64,000 nucleotides of DNA from positions 1 through 64,000 of the forward strand of contig WIXG01000271.1 in assembly GCA_009869945.1 (NCBI GenBank), in the 5' to 3' direction. The stretch is from Mesaphorura yosii (Eukaryota; Arthropoda; Collembola; Poduromorpha; Tullbergiidae). Shown piece after piece: positions 12,333 to 24,500 of the stretch. Made by a program: the position numbers and the translations under genes. Each line of letters starts with the position of its first letter. Within the stretch, counting starts at the first letter, position 1. The notes beneath the pieces are model-generated. The model saw only the letters and a list, made by a program, of their open reading frames with translations, was not told where the DNA came from and made no database searches.

Positions 12333-13136
12333 ATGTTTCGACTAGCTGCTCAACGTATTTTGTCAACATCACTGAAAAATCAGATTCACTGCTCTGTGAT
12401 GGGTAATAATGCTGCCAGTTGCTACCTTCATCCAGGTAAACAGAATTTCTGGGTAGTAATTTGGCGATTTAGCTCAATATTCCGTTGTACCAAAGTGACT
12501 CTCTTACTCTTTTTAGCGATGAATATCGCCATGCCTCGGCTCTACTCGAGTGCTGTGGTGGAGTCAGAAGAAGAATTCGATAACCGATATGTTGCATTCT
12601 TCAACAATCCAGAGAACGACGGCTGGGATGTCCGCAAGGTAACTTACATGAATATGGAAGACACCCCACCGGTGAGATCGTGGCTGATGGTGAAGATTCT
12701 TATTTTTTAGGGTATGCACGACCTGTTTGGAATGGATTTAGTTCCTGAACCGAAGATAATCATCTCTGCCCTACGAGCCTGCCGCCGATTGAACGACTAT
12801 TCTCTTACCACAAGATTTTTGGAATCTGTTCAATGGAAATGTCGAGCAAATAAAGATTTGTGGCCATATGTTCTTAAGGTAAGCAATTGAAATTGACAAA
12901 TCTTGTGCTTTACGACTTTACTGTACCCCTTTTTTCACTATTTCGCGTACTACGAGGAAATTATTACTGCTGGAATGAACTATACTTAAATAAATAGCAA
13001 TTAGCTAACCTTTATTCTCCCATTCTAACAGGAAATCAAACCAACACTGGATGAACTCGGCATCAGTACACCATCAGACCTTGGCTATGATAAACCAGAA
13101 CTCGCCTTGAAGAGCGTATTCGACATGCACGGTTAA
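12333..13136 (+). CDS. COX5A: Cytochrome c oxidase subunit 5A, mitochondrial
   Basis: Nuclear-encoded matrix-side subunit of respiratory complex IV. Four exons join in phase: 12333-12435, 12517-12638, 12711-12878 and 13032-13136, giving about 165 residues. The N-terminus (MFRLAAQRILSTSLKNQ…) is basic and lacks acidic residues, as expected of a mitochondrial presequence. The mature region carries family hallmarks: SEEEFDNRYVAFFNNPENDG, then MDLVPEPKIIISALRACRRL, then KPTLDELGISTPSDLGYDKP, all close to animal COX5A. The helical TPR-like fold of the family is expected. The mature part matches the family's usual length of about 110 residues. The gene is followed by AATAAA at 13289-13294 and converges on MRPS16. 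Confidence 0.95.
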
Positions 13137-13288
13137 ACGAGTTCAGATTACTATCAGTAGTTCTCTAAGTCCTTAAACAAACCTATAGTCTCTGCAGTGA
13201 TGCACAACATCAAGATTCTTCAGTTCACGCCATAAATGTGGAATCTTGAGTAGCTATCGATGTGTATTATTCTTCATGCAATATTGTG

Positions 13289-13294
13289 AATAAA
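13289..13294 (+). terminator. Poly(A) signal of COX5A
   Basis: AATAAA lies about 150 nt past the COX5A stop. Further AATAAA copies follow near 13400, so alternative 3' ends are possible. Confidence 0.5.
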
Positions 13295-13444
13295 CTCATT
13301 CTCGAATGTAAATTGCAACGTTCATCGCAATCAGATATTCATTCAGGTTCAGGACAAAGAGGCGAATTGACTTCACTTGAATAAATGTAATTTCAACTTA
13401 AAAATAAATAAAGTTTCGTGTGAGCCTAAAAACAATGCGCAATA

Positions 13445-13454
13445 TTTATTTATT
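13445..13454 (-). terminator. Overlapping poly(A) signals of MRPS16
   Basis: TTTATTTATT on the plus strand reads as two overlapping AATAAA signals on the minus strand. They lie about 75-80 nt beyond the MRPS16 stop codon. Confidence 0.5.
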
Positions 13455-13525
13455 TCAGCACATTCAGAACGATATCGTTCATACATACAAAATAGGTTGT
13501 AGACTAGGCGTAATTTAATGACGGT

Positions 13526-14151
13526 TTAATTTGTGGAGGAATCAGTTGAACTCGAACTTGGCCCAGGCGCACTGGATGAGGACGCTTGTGCTTCGGCCTC
13601 TAACTTGGCTTTCTCCGCAGCCAGTTTCTTGCGATTTTCCCAAGCCCTCTTGATTGTATCGTGGTGAAGTGGGTACAACCCAACAATACCTGTGTAAAAC
13701 AAAGCAAATGTAAGAACATTTCATTTCGAGAATTAAGTAGTAAAGTCACTGATCATTACTGGAAAGGTTTTACCTAACATTCTCGCAACGCCATTCGACG
13801 GTACTGCTCCTCGCCCTAACCAGTACTGTAGTCTTTCCAAGTTGAGTCCCACCAACTTTTGGTTATCTGCATTTGGCATCGGATCATATGTCCCGATTTG
13901 TTCAACGGGCTGAGCATCGCGATCATCGAAATACTGCAAATATGCATACGAATATTGCACATAGACATTACCTTCCAACAACAGTCAACAATACACCTTT
14001 CCTGACTTGCTCTAATAAATTACGACTATGAATCGCTTACATCTCCGATGACAATGTGATAAAATGGCCGGTTGGCGCAGCCGTGGTACGAAAACCTAAT
14101 TCCGATCGTCGATGTCCTCAAGACAGCACCGCCGGCCGAAGGGATCGGCAT
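13526..14151 (-). CDS. MRPS16: Mitochondrial small ribosomal subunit protein bS16m (MRPS16)
   Basis: Structural protein of the mitochondrial 28S subunit. Three minus-strand exons join in phase: 14151-14041, 13933-13774 and 13689-13526, giving 144 residues. Family signatures read through the joins: IGIRFSYHGCANRPFYHIV in exon 1, YFDDRDAQPVEQIGTYDPMP and LNLERLQYWLGRGAVPSNGV in exon 2, and GLYPLHHDTIKRAWENRKK in exon 3. The last resembles the tail of animal MRPS16. The C-terminus is a Lys/Glu/Ala helix followed by a Ser-rich end. The start ATG gives a short N-terminus without a strong presequence, as is usual for this protein. The neighbours are COX5A (convergent, stops 390 bp apart) and lig (divergent). 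An open frame at 13542-13724 in the same strand is a shadow of exon 3. Confidence 0.95.
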
Positions 14152-14950
14152 CTTAACAAAATTGTACGAATAAATTCACAGGTTGTGCTGCGTAGTCTTA
14201 CCAGCACAATCAGTTGGCTACCGATGCTATCTCCTCATCCGGGCGTCGCGTCGGCACTGATTTGCTGGACACGAATTGGCAGAATGCCGAGTTTCGTACA
14301 ATTTAATTTGAAAACATTTCTCGGGGCAATTCTACATTAGGGCCAATTACGAATGCGATAGATGGCCGCATTGGAGGGAAGAATATTCAGAAACGCGCGA
14401 CAAATCGGCGAGTGTGCAGACGCGAGCTAATAGCCTGACAGCACTGCTGGATGGCCATTGTAGTAGAGACCTGCGTTCTTCTAACCTGTACAATGCTGGT
14501 TGGCTAGCCGGCGCTGTGCAGTGCGGCAAGATGAAGTTGCATCACATAACGCAACGCAATGGTCAGTCTTTCATAACAAAGGCAAGCTGGGACTGGGAAT
14601 GAGTGGCAATTAGCGACATGAACTTTTGAAGCTCGCTCTCACGGGTTGTTGGTGGATTTTAAAGGCCGCTGCGCTCGTAAAATCGTCGCTCAGAAGCTCA
14701 GCATTGGCTATTGGCTTTGCTATTGCTCTCTGTCCGCCGCCGTCGTCTCGATCTCGTGCTCTCGTGTATGTGTGGTTCAATGAATCGCTATCGTATTGCA
14801 CTGCACTGCTGCTCCAGTGCATTGTTTGTGAGCGAGCGAGGCTCGTTCGCATCTTCTTTCTTCCCTGCTCACTCGTTTCATCTCTGCTTGTATTTATAGT
14901 GGTCGCGTAGCATGAACTTGCACCATATACCATAGCACCAAGTACCAAGC
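14152..14950. promoter_or_regulatory. Divergent MRPS16/lig promoter region
   Basis: This stretch lies between the MRPS16 start (minus) and the non-coding first exon of lig (plus). It is C/G-richer than the surrounding intergenic DNA, with CpG-containing segments around 14730-14860, which fits a shared divergent promoter. I see no TATA box at a position I can assign. The boundary to the lig first exon is not defined by sequence. Confidence 0.4.
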
Positions 14951-15119
14951 GGAGCGGAGTGCGACTACGAAACGAATACGACGACGACGGTACGATATTT
15001 CGATTCATGTGTATTTTTGTGTTTCTGAAAACCGTGAGTTCATTGCGTGTATAGTTGTGTGCTTTGTTAGTTTATCGTAATAAATGAAATAATTAATTTC
15101 CAGTACTAATCATTTTCAG
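14951..15119 (+). other. lig: Probable non-coding first exon of lig (5' boundary estimated)
   Basis: The only firm mark is a strong splice donor, TTTTCAG followed by GTGAGTAA, at 15119/15120. It pairs with the acceptor GTTTCAG ending at 17437, just before the exon with the start codon. The transcription start is not visible, so the left coordinate is a guess. Confidence 0.4.
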
Positions 15120-17437
15120 GTGAGTAATTCACGCATTTTCAACTATCTTGACATTGTTAAGAGTGACGACGGTGGTTAGCTTGCGGAAAAGTCGATTTAG
15201 AGCAACTGCTGCTGAATTTCTACTGATTATCGGGCGGGCGGTCAAATACTTGTCGATGTGGATGTGTGGCGCTTCAAGACTAACCACATTTAGTTTGTAG
15301 TTTAAAAGGAGGACAAAAGGTCACTTTGACATTAGTAAGTTTCGGTAACAATGCTGTTCGTGCTGGCTTGCCAAGCGGATTATTAATGCCTGAAGGCTCG
15401 CCAAATATCTACCAGGTTTACACTTCGGGTTACGCGTGTCGGCGTGTCGCGTTTAGGAGGAAGTGATAGCGGCCATCACCGTGAGGATTTCAGCATAAAG
15501 TATACGCAGTGCTGGGTCACACTACACTCCAGGTGGCCATGGATGCAACCTGCAGTCCAGCGACCTTGCTAGGATAATGCGCAGTTAATTGCGTCATTAC
15601 AAAGTTACTGAGATCTCGATTACTCATGCATAAACATCAAGTGGTGGCTCGGTGGCTGTTGTGTTTGAGTGCAATGGATTTAACAGCAATTCATTTGGTG
15701 ATTAGGTTCCTATGTATGGAGTTTGAGATTGGACATCCAAAAAGTTAGAAAACTTTTTATCGGCCGAGCCTCACGATTTAGGGTGCCAAGCGTATACGAT
15801 TAGCGTTCTATAATCTACTCATCTGGCCTTCACCATTTGGACAGTCAGGTTTGCACGCGCTTAAGGGTCAAGCTCGAGCATTTATTTGTCAATGCCACAG
15901 ACTCTTGTTTTTACATGGTAACTTCCCTTGTTTTTTGCCGTGCATGTGGCCAATGTGGCTGACGGCGGCAGTTAATGCTGAAGTGACTAAAGTCTAGTCG
16001 AAATTGGAAACCCCAAAAGAGCGAAACCTTCGAATTGTCGGTGGTAAATAAGCCGACAAGGACACAGTTCAATAGAAATTAAACTTTTGCAATCACTCGT
16101 GATCTAGCTGAGCAGAGCCTGAAAAGACTGAGGACGTCTTCCACAGAAGCGAGAAGCCTGAATATCAGTTTGACAGTTTTACGACCTTTTTCGATGACTC
16201 ATTCTTATTGTGTTTGTGACGTACACGTACACGGGTTGACTCGAGGTTAAGTATTACCTTTTTAAGGTTTAAACGAAGCTACCCTATTGTCTTAAGGTTT
16301 GCCTTAAATGCAAACAGCCGATATCCGGTGAACAGTGGCAGTACACCCTGCATGAGCGTGAATAGAACAGAGTTATTGAAGTGATTTGCCTCAAATCTAA
16401 TAATGTTACAACTTCATAAAATGATTTTATAAGGGTTTTAATTCCTTGCGTCGCATGACTTCGCTTACGAAGCATATTAACTTACGAGGTCAATAGTCTT
16501 AGCTTTTGCCTACTACCAAGTAATTACACCCCATACGCGCATGACTTATGACACTATCCCGGAGTAATCCGTCTAATCTGTTATTGATTAGTATTATGAC
16601 TATGCCTAAAAATTACCCTTGCAACGGATAGTATACTGCTTACAGAATGTCAGCGCTGCTAAATTTGCAATGTATAACATATTTTACAACACAACAAGTT
16701 GTAATCGTAAGCACATTAGATTTATTTCGTACTTGGTTAACTATCATCGGGTTGTCATCATGTGTTGCTTGTAATTCGGAAACTCGGTAGCTCCTTATGT
16801 TAAGGTGAAGATCTTTAATACTTAGTAGTGTTGATAGTCGTCCTCATCGTTATTTCGCCAATTGTGAGTTTGTGACTCCACTCGCGGTCAAGCCCGACTT
16901 GGACATGGTTCAACGGACTCAGCGTTAACCAGAACCGAAATGTATGGTTAGAGAAGATTTAAGAGATAAGCTCAATATTAGAAGCCTAAACATGACAATA
17001 CTCGAAGGCCATCAGGAACTCGTGGTGCGTGTCCCGACTATCCTGTTTTTATTGCCGCGGTTAAAAGTTGTAGGAGGGTAAAGCTAACGACTAAAGGACA
17101 ACAAAATCTTGGCTCCTCAGTGTCCGCAGGTTGTGCTTTGAATTAGAAGACATCTATTCTTAGACTTTGAGTTCGCTCCTCTTACAGATAGCTGAAAATC
17201 AAGCAGACGAAAACTCAAAAACATCCGAGTAGACAGACAACATATGATGTGCGAAAGGGCCTAACTCCGCAGTTCAGTTTCACTTTCTGCAACCTTGATA
17301 GAATTTGCCGCTACTGCCACGTTTATAGTTACTGTTTACCACCGTCGTCGGCATCCTGTTATAAAATTATTTATCTCCACTCTTGAAAACACCTCAAACA
17401 CGCTTTAGTAATTGCTACTTGTTTTTTGTCGTTTCAG
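15120..17437 (+). other. First intron of lig (2.3 kb)
   Basis: The intron runs from GTGAGT to GTTTCAG. It contains no coding sequence or recognised repeat and is about 25 times longer than the other introns of this gene (59-90 nt). A long first intron before the start codon often carries regulatory DNA; that is inference. Confidence 0.5.
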
Positions 17438-17543
17438 ATTAATTCTTGTACATATTGGTGTACATACAGTTAGATATACTTTCTGCTGAGGAGAAACAAC
17501 CAATCGCTTTACGTCTAATTCAGTTGTGGCCGGGAGAGACAGA

Positions 17544-20500
17544 ATGAATTCCAATAAAACTCGCGAGGGTTCAAAAACTGCAGGAGGCGGAGGTGGCTCA
17601 AACAAAACAGCCAAACAGTCCAACGCTAACAAAGCAGACTCCAAGTCAGACAAAGCTGATCTCATTGCGAAGAAAACGGTGAGCCTTTATTTACTTGTTG
17701 GAATAATAATTTGACTTGAGAACGACATAAATGATCATATGCATCGTTATTTATGTCCAGCCAACACCAGAGCAAATGCAGATCGCACGGATCATCGACA
17801 CACATCGAATTGAAGATCCGGAGTTATTGAAGAAGATGAAGCAAGTTCAGGAGGTCACTGGCGCCAGTGAGGATGATGCATCAATGGCACTTCATAGTCG
17901 TGAGTACGACGTGGAACAAGCTATAACACTTCTAACTGAAGGTGGCAGCGAATCACTTGACGCAGAGTGGGAACAGGCTGGAGGGAAGAAGCGCAAGCCG
18001 AAAGTAGTTTCAACAAAACTCGATGTTGTGAAGGAGGTAACGTGATTTCATAAGTTCGCATAAAAGAGAGTAAAGTGAAGGGAATTGGGAAATATTTGTA
18101 ATATCCCTTGTTTAATCTATAGCGCGCCGGCGCCGAATCTGGTGAAAAAGGGGCTCGCGAGCGATCTGAGAAAAGAGATGGCAAAGGAGACAGAGCTGAT
18201 CGCAGAGACGGAGATCAAGGCGATGGATCCTTTGAGTTCAGAGGCCGTGGAAGCGGACGAGGAGGAAGAGGTGGGCGTGGAGGTCCGCGCGGTCGCGGTG
18301 TTGGAAACAGGCCAGACGTCTCCAATGAAAACGAACAATCTTCGCAATTTGAGAGTGGATCACGCGGACGATACATGAATGGCCCTGGACGGGGAGGGAG
18401 AGGAAGAGGAGCGGACAGGGAACGTGGGGACCTAGGTGGCGGTCGCGGGCGAGGAAGCGCTGGTCGGGACAGAGACAGTTCCAGGACTTTCGCCAGTCGT
18501 GCACGTGGAGCTCGTGATGGCGACTTTAGTAACCATCCTATCGATGTTTGGGAGAACAGTCAGGCAGATCCCAAGTCGGACAAGAAGCCTCTTAAAGTGG
18601 GTAAGTCGAACGATTTATTCCGCGAGCCCTGGGACGATCCTTTTCTAGAAGATTTCTCACGAAATCGTAAGTCTTGGAACTGTTTCCAATTTCTATAGAA
18701 CAATGGGATGAATTTCCTTCTGCAGAAGACTGGGACAATGAGGAATACACGGGATCGCTGGCTGAGTCTAAAGTATTTACACCATCGACTCAGCCATCTT
18801 CAGTTCCTGCCTCAATGACTGATGGTACAAATGGAGTTGCAAATGCGAATAATTCGCTGACTGAAACGACAGCTTCCACAAATCATATCGGTGAGCATTG
18901 TGCAATATAGGCGTAATTGTAATTGCACGTTAATGATTTAAGGTGACTTTGTCTAAGGCTTATGTGAAAATAATTTAGGAGCTTCCGGCAACGTAGGTAG
19001 CATGATCGGAGGACTTAATGGAACAGCCGGGCCCGGTGGTGTTGTGACTGGACAAAGCCTTGACGTAAACATGATATTCGCACAACAGAAGACACAAAAG
19101 CTAACTGGTGGCTCCGCGACGACTTGCGCAAATCCAGGAGCGAATATCTTGGCTTCACTTCAGTCGTCAGCCACGCTTCAGTCGTCTTACTCAAACGCAA
19201 CGCAACAGGGACAAGTTGCTAATAGCCAGGCTTTACCTCAGCGGCAAAAGGTTCAGCAGCGACCGCCTCAGAGAGTAAGAACCTACTTCACGTTTCCAGT
19301 GAAATGATGTATACTTGTATTTCTATTGTATTTAATAATTTACCTTTTATGTTCCTCAGATGCCACCATCCGGTGTCGAAATGCCAGACGATGCTGTGGG
19401 CAAACTTGATGTGCAATTTGGTGGGCTTGAATTTGGCACAACAGGTTCAACATTCAATTCTGTGGTTCAGCGCGGTGCTCCAAAGGGAGGGGGCGATATG
19501 ATGTATGGTTCATCACTTCAACAGCAAAAGATTGATACATTTTCTGGCGACTCTGATCTCCAGTCCAAAACTATTTCGTCTGTTCCTGCGCAAGAGCCCT
19601 CGCCATTCCAAGGTCGCAGTCAGCAGCAGGGCATCGGGTCCTCGCTGGTTGGCGGTAATGAATCACTGAATTCTAAAACGGCTACGATGTCACCGCAAGG
19701 TGCAGATAGTCACAGCACAATGGGTTCATCAGCAATCTCGTCACAGTCGAAGAATAACAACACTGGTAACAAGCCGTCGCAACAACAGCAGTCGCAGTAC
19801 GCCAATGCGGCAAACTCTGGATCCGCATTTGTTTCATATCCAGGAAAGGGAGCTCCGGGTTTTCCTGCTCCAGGATTCCCTCCTGTGTCCCAACCAATGT
19901 CGGGTAAGTAGAATCTACATTGAATATCATAATTGTGTATTATAATGCTATAGGGTTTCTAATAAATGCCTTCGTTGCTCGTCGTTGCAGGCAACACTGG
20001 AGCTGGGCCGTATATGCCGAGTGGACCTGTGTATGGGTCGCAGCAAAACCCGATGGTTCTACCGCAGCAACCTGCCGGTTATAATGTTGGAAATATGTCG
20101 AGTTACGGGAATCAACCAATTGCGACTGGTGGTCCACTGCAAATATCTGGCACAATGCCACAAGGAAGTCAAAACTTGGGCCCAATGGCGAGTACTTACG
20201 GATCAACTGCTGGGTATCAACAATACAATTCGAGTAGCAATCCCGCCTCTTCGAGGTAACTATCCATTGATCAGGCCTTATTCAAAAATTGGACTGAAAA
20301 CGTTCACTTCTAGGCATCTCATTTACCTTTTCAGCAACTCAAATCAGTACGGAGGGTATGGAAAGTTGCAGAATTCGGTTAGTAGTCCACCTGGTTCGCA
20401 TCAGACTTTGAAAGACACTGTCAATGAGACTAACGTGTCCGCATCGTCGTCGACGGCACAGCATGGATCAGCTACCACTTTGCAAAGTAAGAGGAGACTG

Positions 20501-21906
20501 ATCGCATAAACCAAATCTCCCATTCAGCCTTCCTTCAATGTTTAATTCCGCTTAATGTGCTTGTACTTGGTATTAGGTACAACATCTACAACTTCATCGT
20601 CTAAGACTTCAGGAATTCCATCCAGTGGAGTCGGAAGTAGCACATCGACTTCGTCAAAAATGCCCGGTGGGAATAACAACCCCACCACTGGCACTGGAAG
20701 CAACACTGGTCTTCCTCCTGGCATGATGCTTCAACCACAGTACATCATGAATCAAGGAGTTCCAATGTATGGATTCCAAGGCCCAATGTACGGCTACGAC
20801 GAAAATTCGGTGCAATTTCTTCCAAGACTTCCACCTCAAATCCCTGGCTACTTCGATGCGAGCGGTGCTTATGGTATGCTTCATTCATGAACTCTGAACT
20901 CACGATTGTCACAACTTGTCTGCACCACTTAACTAAACCTTGCCTCATTAGTTTCTACAGACGCACAAATGCGAAATACGAACTTTTCGTTTGTTGCGCC
21001 AACTGGTGGAGTTCCATCAACTGGACGAACGGACGGAAGTTCCATGCAGAGTTATCAAGTGACCGACGGTCGATTCCCCAGGTCGGATAGTTCAACTGGA
21101 TCGCCTGTGCCTTCGAATCTTCCGGGTCAAACTACGCAACCGCTTCAATATAATCCACTTCAATATGTGTATTACGGTAATCCTGGCGGCTATCCGTATG
21201 GACCGCCTCCAATGTATCAAACAACCGCAATGGGTACACCAACAAATCCAACATCCGGAACAGGATCAAATCAATACGGAAACAAAAACTATTTCCCAAG
21301 CCCGTATCTTACATCTTATGACACAAGTGGAATTCAGGGTGGAATTTCTGGCGGTGAATTCGGTAAAAACACGTATCAGGGTGGAGTCGGTGGAGTAAAC
21401 TCTAGCGGAAAGGGTCCTGGATCGTCAACGACTAACTCTCAGTCCCAGGATTTAACTTCATCAATGTATGGGAACAAAGGGCATTTGAATAACATGAAGG
21501 TAAGAAAGTTGCAAGAGATTCTGCTGTTTCGTATGGCGAATCGTTTTTCTAACGGCAGACGGCACTACAATGTATTTCAGAATTACGATAAACCGAGTTA
21601 TGGTGGCTCCACTGGGTCGCCGTACAATTCGCTTCCGCAACAAACTAGCAACATGGGCGGCGCTGGCATGGGCACTCCATACAACGTCTATATGCCAGGC
21701 ACTCAGCCAGTATTGCCAGCTCTCTTCGCGCAGGTAATGACTGGCCTGGTGTAAATTACATGATGAACTCTTTCGCGTTGTCTTAAACTTAATCTTTGAA
21801 TGTATTAATTCAGGATGGAGTGACTGGGCAAAGACAAGGAACTGGACAACCAAAAGGAGGAAATAAACAATACGGAAACCAACAGTATTGGGCCGGTGGA
21901 AATTAA
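17544..21906 (+). CDS. lig: Lingerer / UBAP2-UBAP2L-like UBA and RGG protein
   Basis: RNA-granule and growth-regulation protein (Lingerer in flies, UBAP2/UBAP2L in vertebrates), cytoplasmic. Twelve coding exons join in phase: 17544-17678, 17761-18036, 18123-18666, 18726-18890 (or from 18699), 18979-19274, 19360-19903, 19991-20255, 20335-20486, 20577-20873, 20961-21499, 21581-21733 and 21814-21906. That gives about 1152 residues (1161 with the longer exon). A UBA domain sits at about residues 70-110 (VQEVTGASEDDASMALHSRE and DVEQAITLLTEG). An RGG/RG-rich block follows (FRGRGSGRGGRGGRGG…). Next come the conserved EDWDNEEYTGSLAESKVF segment and the UBAP2-family motif LDVQFGGLEFG near residue 490. 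The rest is long and low-complexity, rich in Gln, Ser, Gly, Pro and Tyr. The late motif VTDGRFPRSDSSTGSPVPS matches the UBAP2L C-terminal region. The upstream exon is non-coding. Confidence 0.92.
18667..18725 (+). other. lig intron with tandem in-frame acceptors (18698 and 18725)
   Basis: From the donor GTAAGT at 18667, two acceptors keep the frame: TTCTATAG at 18698 (a 32-nt intron) and TTCCTTCTGCAG at 18725 (a 59-nt intron). They differ by 27 nt, or nine residues (QWDEFPSAE). All other introns in the window are at least 56 nt, so the second is more likely to be used. The extra residues do resemble the Trp/Glu-rich family segment. Confidence 0.55.
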
Positions 21907-21980
21907 ACAATGGAACTCAGTCTGTCTCTCCCACACAATTAGAAATTAGACGAGCAATTTATTGGTTATTCCTATAGCCA

Positions 21981-21990
21981 AATAAATAAA
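21981..21990 (+). terminator. Poly(A) signal of lig
   Basis: AATAAATAAA (two overlapping AATAAA) lies about 75 nt after the TAA stop at 21904-21906. Confidence 0.6.
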
Positions 21991-24500
21991 GCTAATTTCA
22001 CACAATTTCATTACGACAAACTTTGTCACGATACACACGAACCACATGTAACGTAATTAACTTAAGCAAGCAAAGAAATGGAAACTGATTGAAATTTAGG
22101 AAATAGTGAACGTGAGTAAACTTGTAATTTGTATTTGTATTTGTAAAACGTAAATTAACATTATTCTTATTATTACAACTATGATTCTTATTATACTTAC
22201 GTATTATGAAGATTCTTAAGACTTAATTTTGTAGTAGGATAATAAACGTGTAGACTTAACGGATTACTCTAAGCAAGAACTGCTTTCCTGTCTTTTGTTT
22301 CTCCTTTTGTGGTTTAGCTTTAGAAACGTTACATGTCCTCTAAAAATTAATCACCAGGAAGGGTAACCTAATGAGTAACCAGTTTACCTATTTCAACACC
22401 TACGAATAAACAATTCACTTGAACATATTCAACCTCGCTCGCTTTTCGTTTAATCATACTCATAATTATACTTTCTGTTCTGGATTTCGCTTCACATCTA
22501 AGGAGAAGCTAACGTGATGTGACTGGCGTGACGATGGAGTCAATCGTGTGCTCCATTTTAGCAGGGACAAAGTAGCGCCAAACTTGTGGAAATAACCTCA
22601 ATCCGATTCCGAGATACATACAGATGTAGGAGATGGAAATCCAGGCAGTACTTTGACATCGAGCAATTGAGTTAACGATTTGCCATTTATAAAGTGTCAA
22701 GTTAATGTTTGACCTTAATCTATTGAAATAATAGAGTATTATTTACAAAATAAACCTGTAAGTGTTTTCCGCATGCATCCGCTTCCTCTGCTTACAGCTT
22801 TATTGTTTGTGTAGTGCCTGCGACATAGTTTCTGGAATTTTTCTCCTCGTCCAGGCGCAGACGCGGTTTCTGGACTCGAAAAATATCATGAACACAGAAA
22901 GCGCCCGTCGAGTTGTAACACATTTGTTAGTGAAGTTGGAAGTTTTTATGATTTGACACCTTGTCTTCTTGTGCTTATTTCCAAGAAAAGGAGTTTCGAG
23001 TGCCTCAGGACGAAAACATAATTAAAATCACACTTCAAAGGAGAAGTCTACTTAAAAACTCAAAATGTCTTGAAACATGGTCCTGGCTTCTCATCTTAAA
23101 TTGCGGTAAAAAATATTTGGTTTGGAATTTATTATAAAGTTCGACATCAATCAGTGACTCACAACAAAGATCTAATGTTCTATTATGCCAAGGCATGAGC
23201 TCTCAGTTTCATGCAAACATTATATTCATATTGCTTTGTGTATTTGCTCCTCGTGTGGTCATTTGCCTGGTGGCGAGTGGACTTGCTTTCATCGTCAACA
23301 TGCCGTTTGCTTGATAAAAAATAAACCCTTCTTTAAATAATGCAAGATAGAGGCATGCAATAGAAGCTGATTGTGGCTAAAAAAAAAAGATGACACATAA
23401 GTCGCATTACTCTCGCCTGACACACAACGCGTGCCGTCAACTGAAGCACTAAATACTCCATGCGAGCTGCTCTGAGATTTTGTCTCCGCTCGAATTTTCT
23501 CCCGAGCAATGGCAAATCGCCTGGATGCAATTTTTTCGGTCTATATATTTCAGGCACCCTACATGAAGGTATGAAAGCAATGTGATCCTTGTTGATCTTT
23601 ATAAATTGTGAAAAATCAGGGAGAAATATTATAACAGGCAAGAGATTTCTCCCAACGCTTGCTTCCATTATTGCCATTTCACCGTCGTCTTTAGCTGTGC
23701 TGTGCAGAAATGGCAAGATTTTACTGTCTTGAGAATTCCTCTCACGTCTTTCTCTCATCCGTTGCCAGCAGCTCGTGAAGATCCACCAGCGCATGGCCAG
23801 TGGGCCAGACAGGGCCTTTATCGGATGCTAACATGCCGCGCTGCGCTGGTAATCTTTTTTCCTGCTTTCATTAAAGAGTGACTGCTGTTACTAGTCACTG
23901 TCCTCGTGTCTAATGCATGCACCGGCAATTAACAAATACTGCGGAATTTGTTGACTTTACAACTTGAAACTGCTTATCCTTAACTTATCTGCCCACTGCA
24001 AGTTGCAATTTGAGCTCTCTTTAAGAGTAAACAGGTAAACGGACGCCTTTGTATCACTTCTTACAAAAAGGCGAACGCTTTTATTTGATTTTGTTCTTTC
24101 CTTATTTGCCAATAAATAGCGTAATAAGCAATTGACAATGATACTTTTGTTCGTGTTTAAATATACTTTGTGACATTACTTACTACAGAACAGCATATAG
24201 TGAAGCTTTCTCTACTTCGTGTAGAAGAAAGGTGGCGAAATCTCAAATCCTTGTGTGTGATGGTGATATCGTTTTAAGTGAGGTGAAGACGAACCTTAAT
24301 GAAAAAGATCGGGAGAAAGATTATGGGTACCGGCGGGCAATGGCCAACTCGAAATCCCTCTTGCTTTCTTTTCAGGAACGACTAACTCAACTTTTATGTA
24401 ATTCCCAATTTAACCTCGCCATTATTCTCCTTCTATTAATAATGGATCTGAAGTCTCTATTCGGTAGACTCTACCTTTTCACGTCTACCCTCTCTAAAAT
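21991..24500. other. Intergenic region, no gene recognised
   Basis: About 2.5 kb. The longest open frame (23333-23794, minus) shows no domain, no splice context and no recognisable composition. I see A/T-rich sequence and no repeat I can name. Confidence 0.4.

Noticed and set aside
13542..13724. 60-codon open frame on the minus strand
   Set aside because: It overlaps MRPS16 exon 3 in another frame. The MRPS16 frame carries the family motifs.
23333..23794. 153-codon minus-strand frame
   Set aside because: No recognisable domain, no start context or splice partners, and composition of translated non-coding DNA.
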